This document shows positions 57,139 through 64,000 of a stretch of 64,000 bases of DNA, piece by piece (the stretch's first letter is position 1; the number at the start of each line of letters is the position of its first letter). The notes under the pieces are model-generated. The model saw only the letters and a list, made by a program, of their open reading frames with translations. It was not told where the DNA came from and searched no databases. Both the position numbers and the translations under genes were made by a program. This DNA comes from Lachnospiraceae bacterium (GTDB lineage Bacteria; Bacillota; Clostridia; Lachnospirales; Lachnospiraceae), in the NCBI GenBank assembly GCA_017521605.1, contig JAFXCD010000045.1, forward strand, positions 248,001 through 312,000. Reading direction: 5' to 3'.

Positions 57139-57143
57139 GTTAT
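57139..57143. repeat. Target-site duplication, right copy (GTTAT)
   Basis: Same five bases as 50678-50682. Lies 10 bp beyond the stop codon of the 57153 gene. Confidence 0.88.
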
Positions 57144-57152
57144 CCTAATTTC

Positions 57153-57383
57153 TTAGTTATCCTTCAATGCTTTAATCTTGTCGATTAATTCTAAGTCATC
57201 CTGATTAATCTTTATATTCGCATGTATTTCTTTGCCTTCCGGTGTTATTACTTTACATTCCAATACAGTTCCTTCCTCCAAACCATTTTCTGCAATGGCT
57301 GTTATAAACTGCATAAACTTAGGATGATTATCTTGGAATTTCTCCAAAGCTGATTTCATGGATAATATTGCCATAGGGTTCAT
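57153..57383 (-). CDS. Small conserved-looking protein, candidate attachment-site gene
   Basis: About 76 residues from ATG 57383 (MNPMAILSMKSALEKFQ), with AGGAGG upstream; the 57431 start adds residues overlapping the Nudix gene. Two predicted parts: an amphipathic helix (MKSALEKFQDNHPKFMQFITAIAENG) and a beta hairpin with TVLECKVITPEGKEIHANIKI. No known family recognised. Runs after the Nudix gene on the same strand. Its 3' end faces the transposon right end 14 bp away. Confidence 0.8.
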   Translation of the reverse strand: MNPMAILSMKSALEKFQDNHPKFMQFITAIAENGLEEGTVLECKVITPEGKEIHANIKINQDDLELIDKIKALKDN

Positions 57384-57405
57384 AATTTTATACCTCCTCA
57401 TTATT

Positions 57406-57966
57406 TTACTCATATATGGAACTATTTGCAAAGAAAAAAGCTGCCATTTGTGCTCTGGAACTGAATTCCTTCGTATCTAATAGCTTTTTAACTTCTTCCT
57501 TGCTATAAAATGCCGCCTTTATATCCTCATTATCAGAGGTATGATCCGATATTTCACCTTCCACATCAGCAAATGCTATGTAGGTTTTTACATCGGAAAT
57601 GGCTACTGCTGCGTAGGAAGGTGGGAGAATAGTGCGTATTTGCTTCACTCTAAGTCCCGTTTCCTCAAATAGCTCTCTTTCAATACACTCTTCTATAGTC
57701 TCTCCCTCTTCTATCATGCCTGCACAGAGATTATAAATATGTTTATTTACACCCATACGAAACTCATGCAATAATAAGAGCTTACCTTCATATATAGCAA
57801 CAATGGATACACCACTGGCGGATTTTCCTAAATCTTCCGTTGTTTTTAGTTCTTTTCGACTGACAATCTCGAATTTTTTCTCTCTTCCTGCCTTATTCAG
57901 GTACGTTAATTCGTAATTCTTCAAATATTTTCCATCTTTTACTTTTTCTAACTTAATGAATTTCAA
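57406..57966 (-). CDS. Nudix hydrolase (ADP-ribose pyrophosphatase-like)
   Basis: About 187 residues. Preferred start TTG 57966 (KFIKLEKVKDG), preceded by AGAAAGG; the in-frame 57996 ATG overlaps the RNase gene and would include the ribosome site. The Nudix box is GMIEEGETIEECIERELFEE followed by TGL, complete. N-terminal YELTYLNKAGREKKFEIVSR and LLLHEFRMGV resemble the NudF/ADP-ribose subgroup. Substrate not proven. Confidence 0.88.
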   Translation of the reverse strand: MKFIKLEKVKDGKYLKNYELTYLNKAGREKKFEIVSRKELKTTEDLGKSASGVSIVAIYEGKLLLLHEFRMGVNKHIYNLCAGMIEEGETIEECIERELFEETGLRVKQIRTILPPSYAAVAISDVKTYIAFADVEGEISDHTSDNEDIKAAFYSKEEVKKLLDTKEFSSRAQMAAFFFANSSIYE

Positions 57967-57992
57967 CTTTATTTGCCTTTCTATAGAATAAA

Positions 57993-59231
57993 TCAAACAA
58001 ATTGTTCCTTCAAAGACTTATAAACCTTTTTTCTGGTAATTTCCATAAGGCCTAAAGGAGTGATATCAATAACTGAAGTATGTACCGGGTCTGTTTTTGC
58101 CAGTCCCTTCATCATATCTATCAATTTTTCCTCCTCGTCTTTACTCTCCATATTTACAAAATCAATAATAATAATACCGGAAAGATTCCTTAGACGTATT
58201 TGAATGTAAGCTTCCAGCGCCGCCTCTTCATTCAATTTACTAATACTCGTTTCCTTATTATTTCCTTTAATCATTTTACCGGAGTTTACATCGATAGTTG
58301 TAAGGCATTCGGTTTGTTCAATTACCAGATAGCCTCCGCTCGGTAACCATACCTTTTTACTGAAAGCCTCATCTATTTTACTATTTAAACCATATAATTT
58401 CGACAAAGAAAAATCATCATCATAATATCGAATATTCTCACAATGGCCCTGTAGGCTCGTATATGCCTCATTTAGGTCAGTTATCACTTCACTATAACAA
58501 CTGGTGGGAAAACGTCTCAAAATCGCCAAATAAGGCTTTAAATTGCATTTTACACAAGTGAAGCAGGTTACATGGAGTGCTTTCCTCAAAAAATCAAGAA
58601 ACTCCTGCTTTTCCTGCTTATATTTCTTTATAAATTCTTGCGAATCCTTTTCAAAAAGCTTACCTCCATCGGTACGTACAATACATGAAACTTCAAACCT
58701 AACCTCACCATAATCAGCTTCTGATTCTAATTCATGCAAACATTTCTTTATTTGTTCACGAATACCTTTATCCAACTTTGCAGATACCCCGATGCAAGCT
58801 TCTTCACACGTAAACACAAAACACTCTGAGCTTAAAGATATCTTGGTAGTCAGACTTGCCTGCTTCGTTTTTATAGGTTCCTTTTCCAACTGTACCAAGA
58901 GTTCATCACCTTGAACCAAACGTCCATCATATTTACGATTTAAAAGTATTGGGGATTTCGTTTCCGCTAAAGGTAAATATGCAATTTCCTGATCAGTAAT
59001 CTCTACAAAACAAGCCTCCAAGTCCTTTACCATATTTTTAACTTTACCTACATAAACATTTCCAACCTTGGTATCATTTTCTATAGTATAAAGATTCATC
59101 AGTCGCTTCTCTTTAATAAGCAACGCCACTTCCTTATCTTGATAGGTGGTAATCAGAACCTTAGCCGCCTTATCCGATTCGTGAGAATCCTTTTGGATTC
59201 CTTCATGAAATTGCATAATTTTACGACTCAT
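57993..59231 (-). CDS. Ribonuclease E/G family protein, short form
   Basis: 412 residues. N-terminal S1-like region (VGNVYVGKVKNMVKDLEACFVEI), catalytic metal site with TIDVNSGKMIKGNN and IIIDFVNMESKDEEEKL, ending at LMEITRKKVYKSL. The usual zinc-link CPxC and C-terminal dimer domain of RNase E/G (about 490 residues) are missing, so it is a short clostridial type. It processes RNA in relatives. It overlaps the TIGR03936 gene by one base; this trio usually lies directly upstream of rplU, which here is 17 kb away. Confidence 0.88.
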   Translation of the reverse strand: MSRKIMQFHEGIQKDSHESDKAAKVLITTYQDKEVALLIKEKRLMNLYTIENDTKVGNVYVGKVKNMVKDLEACFVEITDQEIAYLPLAETKSPILLNRKYDGRLVQGDELLVQLEKEPIKTKQASLTTKISLSSECFVFTCEEACIGVSAKLDKGIREQIKKCLHELESEADYGEVRFEVSCIVRTDGGKLFEKDSQEFIKKYKQEKQEFLDFLRKALHVTCFTCVKCNLKPYLAILRRFPTSCYSEVITDLNEAYTSLQGHCENIRYYDDDFSLSKLYGLNSKIDEAFSKKVWLPSGGYLVIEQTECLTTIDVNSGKMIKGNNKETSISKLNEEAALEAYIQIRLRNLSGIIIIDFVNMESKDEEEKLIDMMKGLAKTDPVHTSVIDITPLGLMEITRKKVYKSLKEQFV

Positions 59232-59941
59232 TAAGCGATATCCCTTCCTATGGCATCCAAGGGTACAAAATCAGGCTTTGACTCATCCTTAGACAAATTT
59301 AAATAGGTTTCTTCTCTGGTAATCAGGCATGCATTTTCCTGTAAACATTCGCCATATTTATTCAATAATGCCTCAATTATTGTAACGGGCTTGATATTAC
59401 CACCACTGGAAGCATCCACAAATAGAAACAAAGAACCATCCTCATTACCATGAAATTCATAAATACCAGGCTTTAAATCCACCTCTAAGATATTCTTCTT
59501 GGTTTCCTTGGTAATTAAAATCTGCGGCAGACTCATGAAATCAGAGATTTTCTCAGCAATATTTATTTTAGGTTCCTTACCTTCCCTGAAACGAACTGAA
59601 TATGAAGCGGCAGCTACACTTGCCATGGCATTACCGGCACCCTCAGGAAGCTCCTTTATACTCACAATCTCTATACCTTCCACACTGGCTTCATTCATAC
59701 GAGTTACCATATCCTTACTACTGGTTACTGTATGCAGTTCAATATCCATATATTCTCCATTACTTTCCAAACCAACACCTAATGGAGATGCAAAGGACAT
59801 AATCTGATGGGGGCTATAGCCCCCGGAATATGCAATATTCAAACCGGCACGTCGAATACACTTCTGGAAAAATCGCATAACATCCAGATGTCCTATAAAA
59901 CGAATAGCACCATGCTTTTTAAACTTTACTCTAACCTTCAT
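59231..59941 (-). CDS. TIGR03936/DUF2344 radical-SAM-linked protein
   Basis: 236 residues. Typical start VRVKFKKHGAIRFIGHLDVMRFFQKCIRRAGLNIAYSGGYSPHQIMSFASPL and GVGLESNGEYMDIEL. The family occurs as a separate protein or fused to the TIGR03960 radical SAM protein, encoded 14 bp upstream here. Reaction not established. Confidence 0.93.
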   Translation of the reverse strand: MKVRVKFKKHGAIRFIGHLDVMRFFQKCIRRAGLNIAYSGGYSPHQIMSFASPLGVGLESNGEYMDIELHTVTSSKDMVTRMNEASVEGIEIVSIKELPEGAGNAMASVAAASYSVRFREGKEPKINIAEKISDFMSLPQILITKETKKNILEVDLKPGIYEFHGNEDGSLFLFVDASSGGNIKPVTIIEALLNKYGECLQENACLITREETYLNLSKDESKPDFVPLDAIGRDIA

Positions 59942-59955
59942 ATATCATTTCACTC

Positions 59956-61827
59956 CTATGCTCTGGGCACAAAACAGATACCGCCTTCAAATGAAGCCGC
60001 ACCACAACCCTGACATTTCACCTTACAATTCTCTGAAATTTCTTCTTTCTGGGCTTTTAACCATTCTCTCTTCAAAAATTCCTTAGTCACACCACAATCA
60101 ATAAAATCCCAAGGCAGGATTTCATCCAAATCCTTTTCACGGGTATAGAATTCTATATCCAGATCACATTCTTTAAAAGTTTCCAGCCATACATCATTTT
60201 TATAATACTCACCCCAGGCATCATAGAAGCAGCCTTTCTGATAAACCTTCAGAATCACTTCATTCAGACGTCTGTCACCACGAGCCAACACACCCTCCAA
60301 TACACTTGCATCTGCCTCATGATAATTGTATTTAATGCTCTTCTGATTCAACTGCTGAGTAATGGCAGTACGAGTCTGATATGCCTTATCTAAAAACTCC
60401 GACTTACTACACTGTCTTGCCCACTGGAAAGGAGTAAAGGGCTTGGGCACAAAGAATGAAGTACTTGCTACAATCTGTACTTTTCCATTCTTACGCTCCT
60501 CCTTAGGAACGGTCTCAAAGAAGGTTACCGCTATTTTGTTTGACAATTCAGCAATACCTCTGATATCCTCTTCTGTTTCTGTTGGAAGACCCAGCATAAA
60601 ATAAAGCTTCACTCTGGTCCAACCGCCTTCAAAGGCCTGTTTCGCCCCACTTAAAATCTGTTCCTCAGTCAGTCCCTTATTTATAACATTACGAAGTCTC
60701 TGACTCCCCGCTTCGGGAGCAAAGGTAAGACTGGACTTACGTACATCCTGCACCTTACTCATGACATCCAGTGAGAATGCATCAATACGAAGGGATGGCA
60801 GAGAAATATTAATTTTCTTTTTATTGCATTCCTCAATCAAGAAATCAATCAACTCAGGTAATTTAGTATAATCACTGGAGCTTAAAGAGCTTAAGGACAC
60901 CTCTTCGTGTCCGGTGTTCGCCAACATCTCCAAAGCATATTTTTTCAAGGTATCCACATCTCTTTCACGAACAGGACGATATAACTGTCCTGCCTGACAG
61001 AAACGGCAACCACGGATACATCCACGCTGTATCTCTAAAACCACTCTGTCCTGTGTTACCTTAATATAAGGAACCACCGGCTTCATAGGATAATTGGTGT
61101 TGCTTAAATCCATAACAATTTCTTTACGAACAGACACAGGAATACCCTTTTCCGTAGGCAGGAAGGACTTTATGGTTCCATCTTCATTATACGCCACCTC
61201 ATAAAACATAGGCACATAAAGACCAGGTAATCTGGCGGCTCTACGTAAGAACTCTATACGTCCTAATTCTTTTTCCTTACATTCTCTATACAAATCAATT
61301 AAATCCTGGTATCTGGTTTCCCCTTCTCCAATATAGAAAATATCAAAGAAGTCCGAAATAGGTTCCGGATTATAAGTACAGGGACCACCACCGATCACAA
61401 CGGGGTGTTCTTCAGTTCTATACTTCGCCAGTAATGGGATCTGAGCCAAATCAAGTACCTGCAAAATATTGGTATAGCACATTTCATATTGGATAGTGAT
61501 ACCTAAGAAATCAAAATCCTTAATAGGATCTTGGGATTCCAATGCAAAAAGAGGAATCTTCTCCTCACGCATAATCTTGTCCAAATCCACCCATGGAGAA
61601 TATACACGTTCGCACCATACCCCTTCCATGGAATTAAACATATCATAGAGAATCTGGATCCCTAAATGTGACATACCGATTTCATACACATCCGGAAAGC
61701 ACATGGCAAAACGCACATCTACTTTGCTTTTATCCTTATAAACCGCATTCACCTCATTACCGATATATCTGGCAGGTTTCTCTATTTTCATCAAAATATC
61801 ATCTGATAATGCTAATTTGTTGTTCAT
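59956..61827 (-). CDS. TIGR03960 family B12-binding-domain radical SAM protein
   Basis: 623 residues. N-terminal B12-like domain (FAMCFPDVYEIGMSHLGIQILYDMFN, then IGGGPCTYNPEPISDFFD). The radical SAM motif is IQRGCIRGCRFCQAGQLYRP near residue 271 (C-x3-C-x2-C). C-terminal cysteines CKVKCQGCGAASFEGGICF resemble a zinc ribbon or cluster site. Modification target unknown; always linked to the TIGR03936 partner and often to rng-rplU, suggesting a ribosome or RNA role. Confidence 0.93.
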   Translation of the reverse strand: MNNKLALSDDILMKIEKPARYIGNEVNAVYKDKSKVDVRFAMCFPDVYEIGMSHLGIQILYDMFNSMEGVWCERVYSPWVDLDKIMREEKIPLFALESQDPIKDFDFLGITIQYEMCYTNILQVLDLAQIPLLAKYRTEEHPVVIGGGPCTYNPEPISDFFDIFYIGEGETRYQDLIDLYRECKEKELGRIEFLRRAARLPGLYVPMFYEVAYNEDGTIKSFLPTEKGIPVSVRKEIVMDLSNTNYPMKPVVPYIKVTQDRVVLEIQRGCIRGCRFCQAGQLYRPVRERDVDTLKKYALEMLANTGHEEVSLSSLSSSDYTKLPELIDFLIEECNKKKINISLPSLRIDAFSLDVMSKVQDVRKSSLTFAPEAGSQRLRNVINKGLTEEQILSGAKQAFEGGWTRVKLYFMLGLPTETEEDIRGIAELSNKIAVTFFETVPKEERKNGKVQIVASTSFFVPKPFTPFQWARQCSKSEFLDKAYQTRTAITQQLNQKSIKYNYHEADASVLEGVLARGDRRLNEVILKVYQKGCFYDAWGEYYKNDVWLETFKECDLDIEFYTREKDLDEILPWDFIDCGVTKEFLKREWLKAQKEEISENCKVKCQGCGAASFEGGICFVPRA

Positions 61828-62086
61828 ACTTGTAGCCTTTCTATCATTCAGATAAATAAAGAATCTTTTATTAATTCATACATGCTCTGAAAGCTTTCTT
61901 ATACAGAATTATTCTGAATAAAAGCAAATCATAACATATTATAGTATACGTCATTATACTCACAAAAACAAGTCAAAGAATCCTAATTATTTGGTGTCAA
62001 TTTATGACATTCATTGCTTTTGTCTGTAATTTGTGATACAATATTAATATATTCTGATTATATCGTGTAAAAGTGAGGGATAAATT
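61828..62086. other. Divergent intergenic region
   Basis: 259 bp, no gene. A candidate promoter for the plus-strand gene is TTGCTT (62014-62019), 17 bp, TACAAT (62037-62042). A dyad CAGAATTATTCTG (61910-61922) lies nearer the minus-strand gene. Regulation cannot be specified. Confidence 0.45.
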
Positions 62087-63967
62087 ATGGTATTTACAAA
62101 TGACAAATGTGTGGGATGTAACAAATGTATTCGTAGTTGCCCTGTATTAACTGCCAATTCATCCGGTATAGGCAAAATTGAAGTGAATGAAGAAATGTGC
62201 ATACAATGCGGTGCATGTTTTGATAACTGTCATCATCAGGCTAGAGATTTTCATGACGATACAGACATCTTCCTAACCGACTTGCAAAACGGTAAGAAAC
62301 TATCAGTTATTGTTGCTCCGGCATTTATTGCCAACTATCCTCAAACTTACAAAAAGATTTATGGATATTTAAAGCATTTAGGTGTTAAACATATTTATAG
62401 CGTAAGCTTTGGTGCTGATATTACTACATGGGCATATATTAGTTATTTAAAAGAAACCGGTAAACAAGGATTAATCAGTCAGCCTTGTCCGGCGATTATT
62501 AACTATATTGAAAAATATCAACCGGAATTAATCCCCATGTTAGTACCTCTACAGAGTCCTATGATGGCAGAAGCAATTTACTTAAAGAAATATTTAAAAG
62601 TGGAAGAAGATTTAGTTTTCTTAAGTCCCTGTATTGCAAAACGTTTAGAAATTAATGACCCAAATACCTATGGTTTAGTTAAATATAACGTAACCTTTAA
62701 AAAATTATGTAAAGCCATTGGTAGCAAGTATCGAACTGCACCTGAAGCTGATGAAGAATCCTCCTATGGTCTTGGTGCTCGTTATCCTAAACCTGGTGGT
62801 TTAAAAGAATGTGTACATTTTTTCTGTGGTTCACAAACTTCAGTTCTTCAAGTAGAAGGTGAAACAGAGGCTTACAAATTCTTAAAAGAATATACACATC
62901 GCAAGAGCACTCTTCCATTTATGGTTGATATATTAAATTGCCAGAAAGGATGTATTCGTGGTACCGCCACAGATGAAACAATCGATGATACAGACGTTGA
63001 ATTGGCAATTAATGAGATGAACAAGTTAGTAACCAACAAATCCGAAAGACGCTCTTCCAATCCGTGGAATTCTACATTATCTTTAGAAAAGCGCTGGAAT
63101 TTGTTTTGTAAACAATTTAAAGATTTAAATATCAATGATTTTACAAGAAAATATACCAACAAGCATGTTGAAATCAAAACACCTTCAGATAGAGAATTAG
63201 ATACTATTTTTCTTTCTATGAAAAAAGATACTAAAGACTCTCGCCATATAGATTGTTCCTGTTGTGGTTACTCAACTTGTAAGGAAATGGCTATAGCAAT
63301 ACATAACGGAACCAATTTCAAAGAAAATTGTATTCATTATATTAAAAGTTTTGCTGAGCTGGAACGTATTGAAATAGAGACAATACACCAAAAAAGCTTA
63401 CAGGAACAAGAAAGACACAACGAAGAATTAATTCAGATTATTGATCAATTTACCACATTAAATGATGGTATAAAGACTTTATCCAACGCAAATGGATCCA
63501 TTGCCGAAGATGTAACACAGATTGCAAAAGCAGTTAATGACTTAAGTGCTGAATGCGAAAAAATCAAAGAATCACTTAACTTCTTCTATTCCTTTGTAGA
63601 GGTTTACGAAAATGGAAATAATGATATTGCAGATATTGCAAATCAAACAAATTTACTTGCCTTAAACGCTTCTATAGAAGCAGCCAGAGCCGGTGAACAA
63701 GGCAGAGGTTTTTCCGTTGTTGCTGAGCAGATTCGTAGTCTCTCTGCTTCTACCAAAAACCTTATTGAAGGAAATAATAAGCAGGCAAATGATATTATAC
63801 CTCAAATCACATCCAGTGTAGATGGTATCAAAAATCTAATTAACCGCATTGAATTAATGAATGATAAAATTACTAATATAGCTGCAACAACAGAGGAAGT
63901 ATCTGCGCAAAGCGATACAATTCATTCGCTTTCCGATACCATACAGGAATCTGTTAAGAACATCTAA
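62087..63967 (+). CDS. [FeFe]-hydrogenase-like sensor fused to a methyl-accepting chemotaxis domain
   Basis: 626 residues, no membrane segment. Two 4Fe-4S ferredoxin motifs (Cys 8, 11, 14, 18 and 38, 41, 44, 48). A hydrogenase large-subunit C-terminal domain (about 70-300) has H-cluster-type cysteines in SQPCPAI (C134), LSPCIAKR (C182) and NCQKGC (C285, C289). An extra Fe-S domain has CSCCGYSTC at 390-398. A coiled coil follows, then an MCP signalling domain with the tip [36 protein letters not shown] written in two parts: [19 protein letters not shown] and [17 protein letters not shown]. The proton-transfer Cys of catalytic hydrogenases (TSCCP) is replaced by Pro, so sensing rather than turnover is likely. 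Signals probably reach CheA/CheW. Confidence 0.88.
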   Translation: MVFTNDKCVGCNKCIRSCPVLTANSSGIGKIEVNEEMCIQCGACFDNCHHQARDFHDDTDIFLTDLQNGKKLSVIVAPAFIANYPQTYKKIYGYLKHLGVKHIYSVSFGADITTWAYISYLKETGKQGLISQPCPAIINYIEKYQPELIPMLVPLQSPMMAEAIYLKKYLKVEEDLVFLSPCIAKRLEINDPNTYGLVKYNVTFKKLCKAIGSKYRTAPEADEESSYGLGARYPKPGGLKECVHFFCGSQTSVLQVEGETEAYKFLKEYTHRKSTLPFMVDILNCQKGCIRGTATDETIDDTDVELAINEMNKLVTNKSERRSSNPWNSTLSLEKRWNLFCKQFKDLNINDFTRKYTNKHVEIKTPSDRELDTIFLSMKKDTKDSRHIDCSCCGYSTCKEMAIAIHNGTNFKENCIHYIKSFAELERIEIETIHQKSLQEQERHNEELIQIIDQFTTLNDGIKTLSNANGSIAEDVTQIAKAVNDLSAECEKIKESLNFFYSFVEVYENGNNDIADIANQTNLLALNASIEAARAGEQGRGFSVVAEQIRSLSASTKNLIEGNNKQANDIIPQITSSVDGIKNLINRIELMNDKITNIAATTEEVSAQSDTIHSLSDTIQESVKNI

Positions 63968-63968
63968 A

Positions 63969-63999
63969 AACAACAGGCTGTTACTAACAGCCTGTTGTT
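63969..63999 (+). terminator. Terminator after the hydrogenase-like sensor
   Basis: Stem AACAACAGGCTGTTA with its complement TAACAGCCTGTTGTT, starting two bases past the stop and reaching the window edge. Confidence 0.82.
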
Positions 64000-64000
64000 C

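Overview
The window looks like a chromosomal segment of a low-GC Clostridia species, most likely Lachnospiraceae. The evidence is AT-rich DNA, AGGAGG-type ribosome binding sites, typical Firmicutes gene orders (mutS-mutL-miaA; radC-mreBCD-mrdA-minCDE-rodA-mgsA; sepF-lspA-rluD; rplU-prp-rpmA-obgE-yhbY-nadD-yqeK-rsfS), a Prp/L27 pair, a clostridial LexA/SOS unit and a cytosolic [FeFe]-hydrogenase-like sensor. Species identity cannot be read from the sequence.

Layout. 1-11.9 kb: housekeeping metabolism (two flavoproteins, glutamate 5-kinase, 5-formyl-THF cyclo-ligase, flotillin, a phosphoesterase, peptidase T, a DUF89 protein, MiaB). 12-13.7 kb: a SulP anion transporter. 13.9-20.4 kb: the mismatch-repair/tRNA-modification block. 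Its mutS reading frame is broken exactly inside the Walker A loop, and about 350 bp of decayed DNA follows. 20.4-33.6 kb: an unknown TPR-like protein, an aluminium-resistance/methionine-gamma-lyase-family enzyme, then the cell-shape and division-site cluster (radC, mreBCD, PBP2, minCDE, rodA), methylglyoxal synthase and a D,D-carboxypeptidase. 33.7-44.7 kb: a membrane-anchored HlyD-like protein, yggS, sepF, aroB, lspA, rluD, and the ribosome block rplU-prp-rpmA-obgE through rsfS. 44.7-50.6 kb: a decayed lipoprotein-like gene, DUF378, divergent lexA / LysM division-inhibitor genes with SOS boxes, a Xer-type recombinase, a TtcA-like protein, an AI-2E-family permease and dtd.

50,683-57,138 is a complete, compact Tn7-like transposon. 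It has 25-bp imperfect terminal inverted repeats starting TGT, a 5-bp target duplication (GTTAT) on both sides, tnsA-tnsB-tnsC-tniQ in one operon and one visible cargo gene (a Rpn-like PD-(D/E)XK nuclease) behind a hairpin-rich leader. The tnsA-proximal end lies 14 bp beyond the stop codon of a small conserved-looking gene. That geometry matches Tn7 next to glmS and suggests an attachment site. There is no CRISPR array and no cas gene.

57.1-64 kb: the 75-residue target-side protein, a Nudix hydrolase, an RNase E/G-like protein, two radical-SAM-linked proteins usually found upstream of rplU, and a divergent hydrogenase-like chemoreceptor.

The best leads are the exactly bounded Tn7-like element with its putative attachment gene, the split MutS, a duplicated 74/75-bp intergenic element that ends in the ribosome binding site of yggS and of yqeK, and the hydrogenase-MCP fusion.
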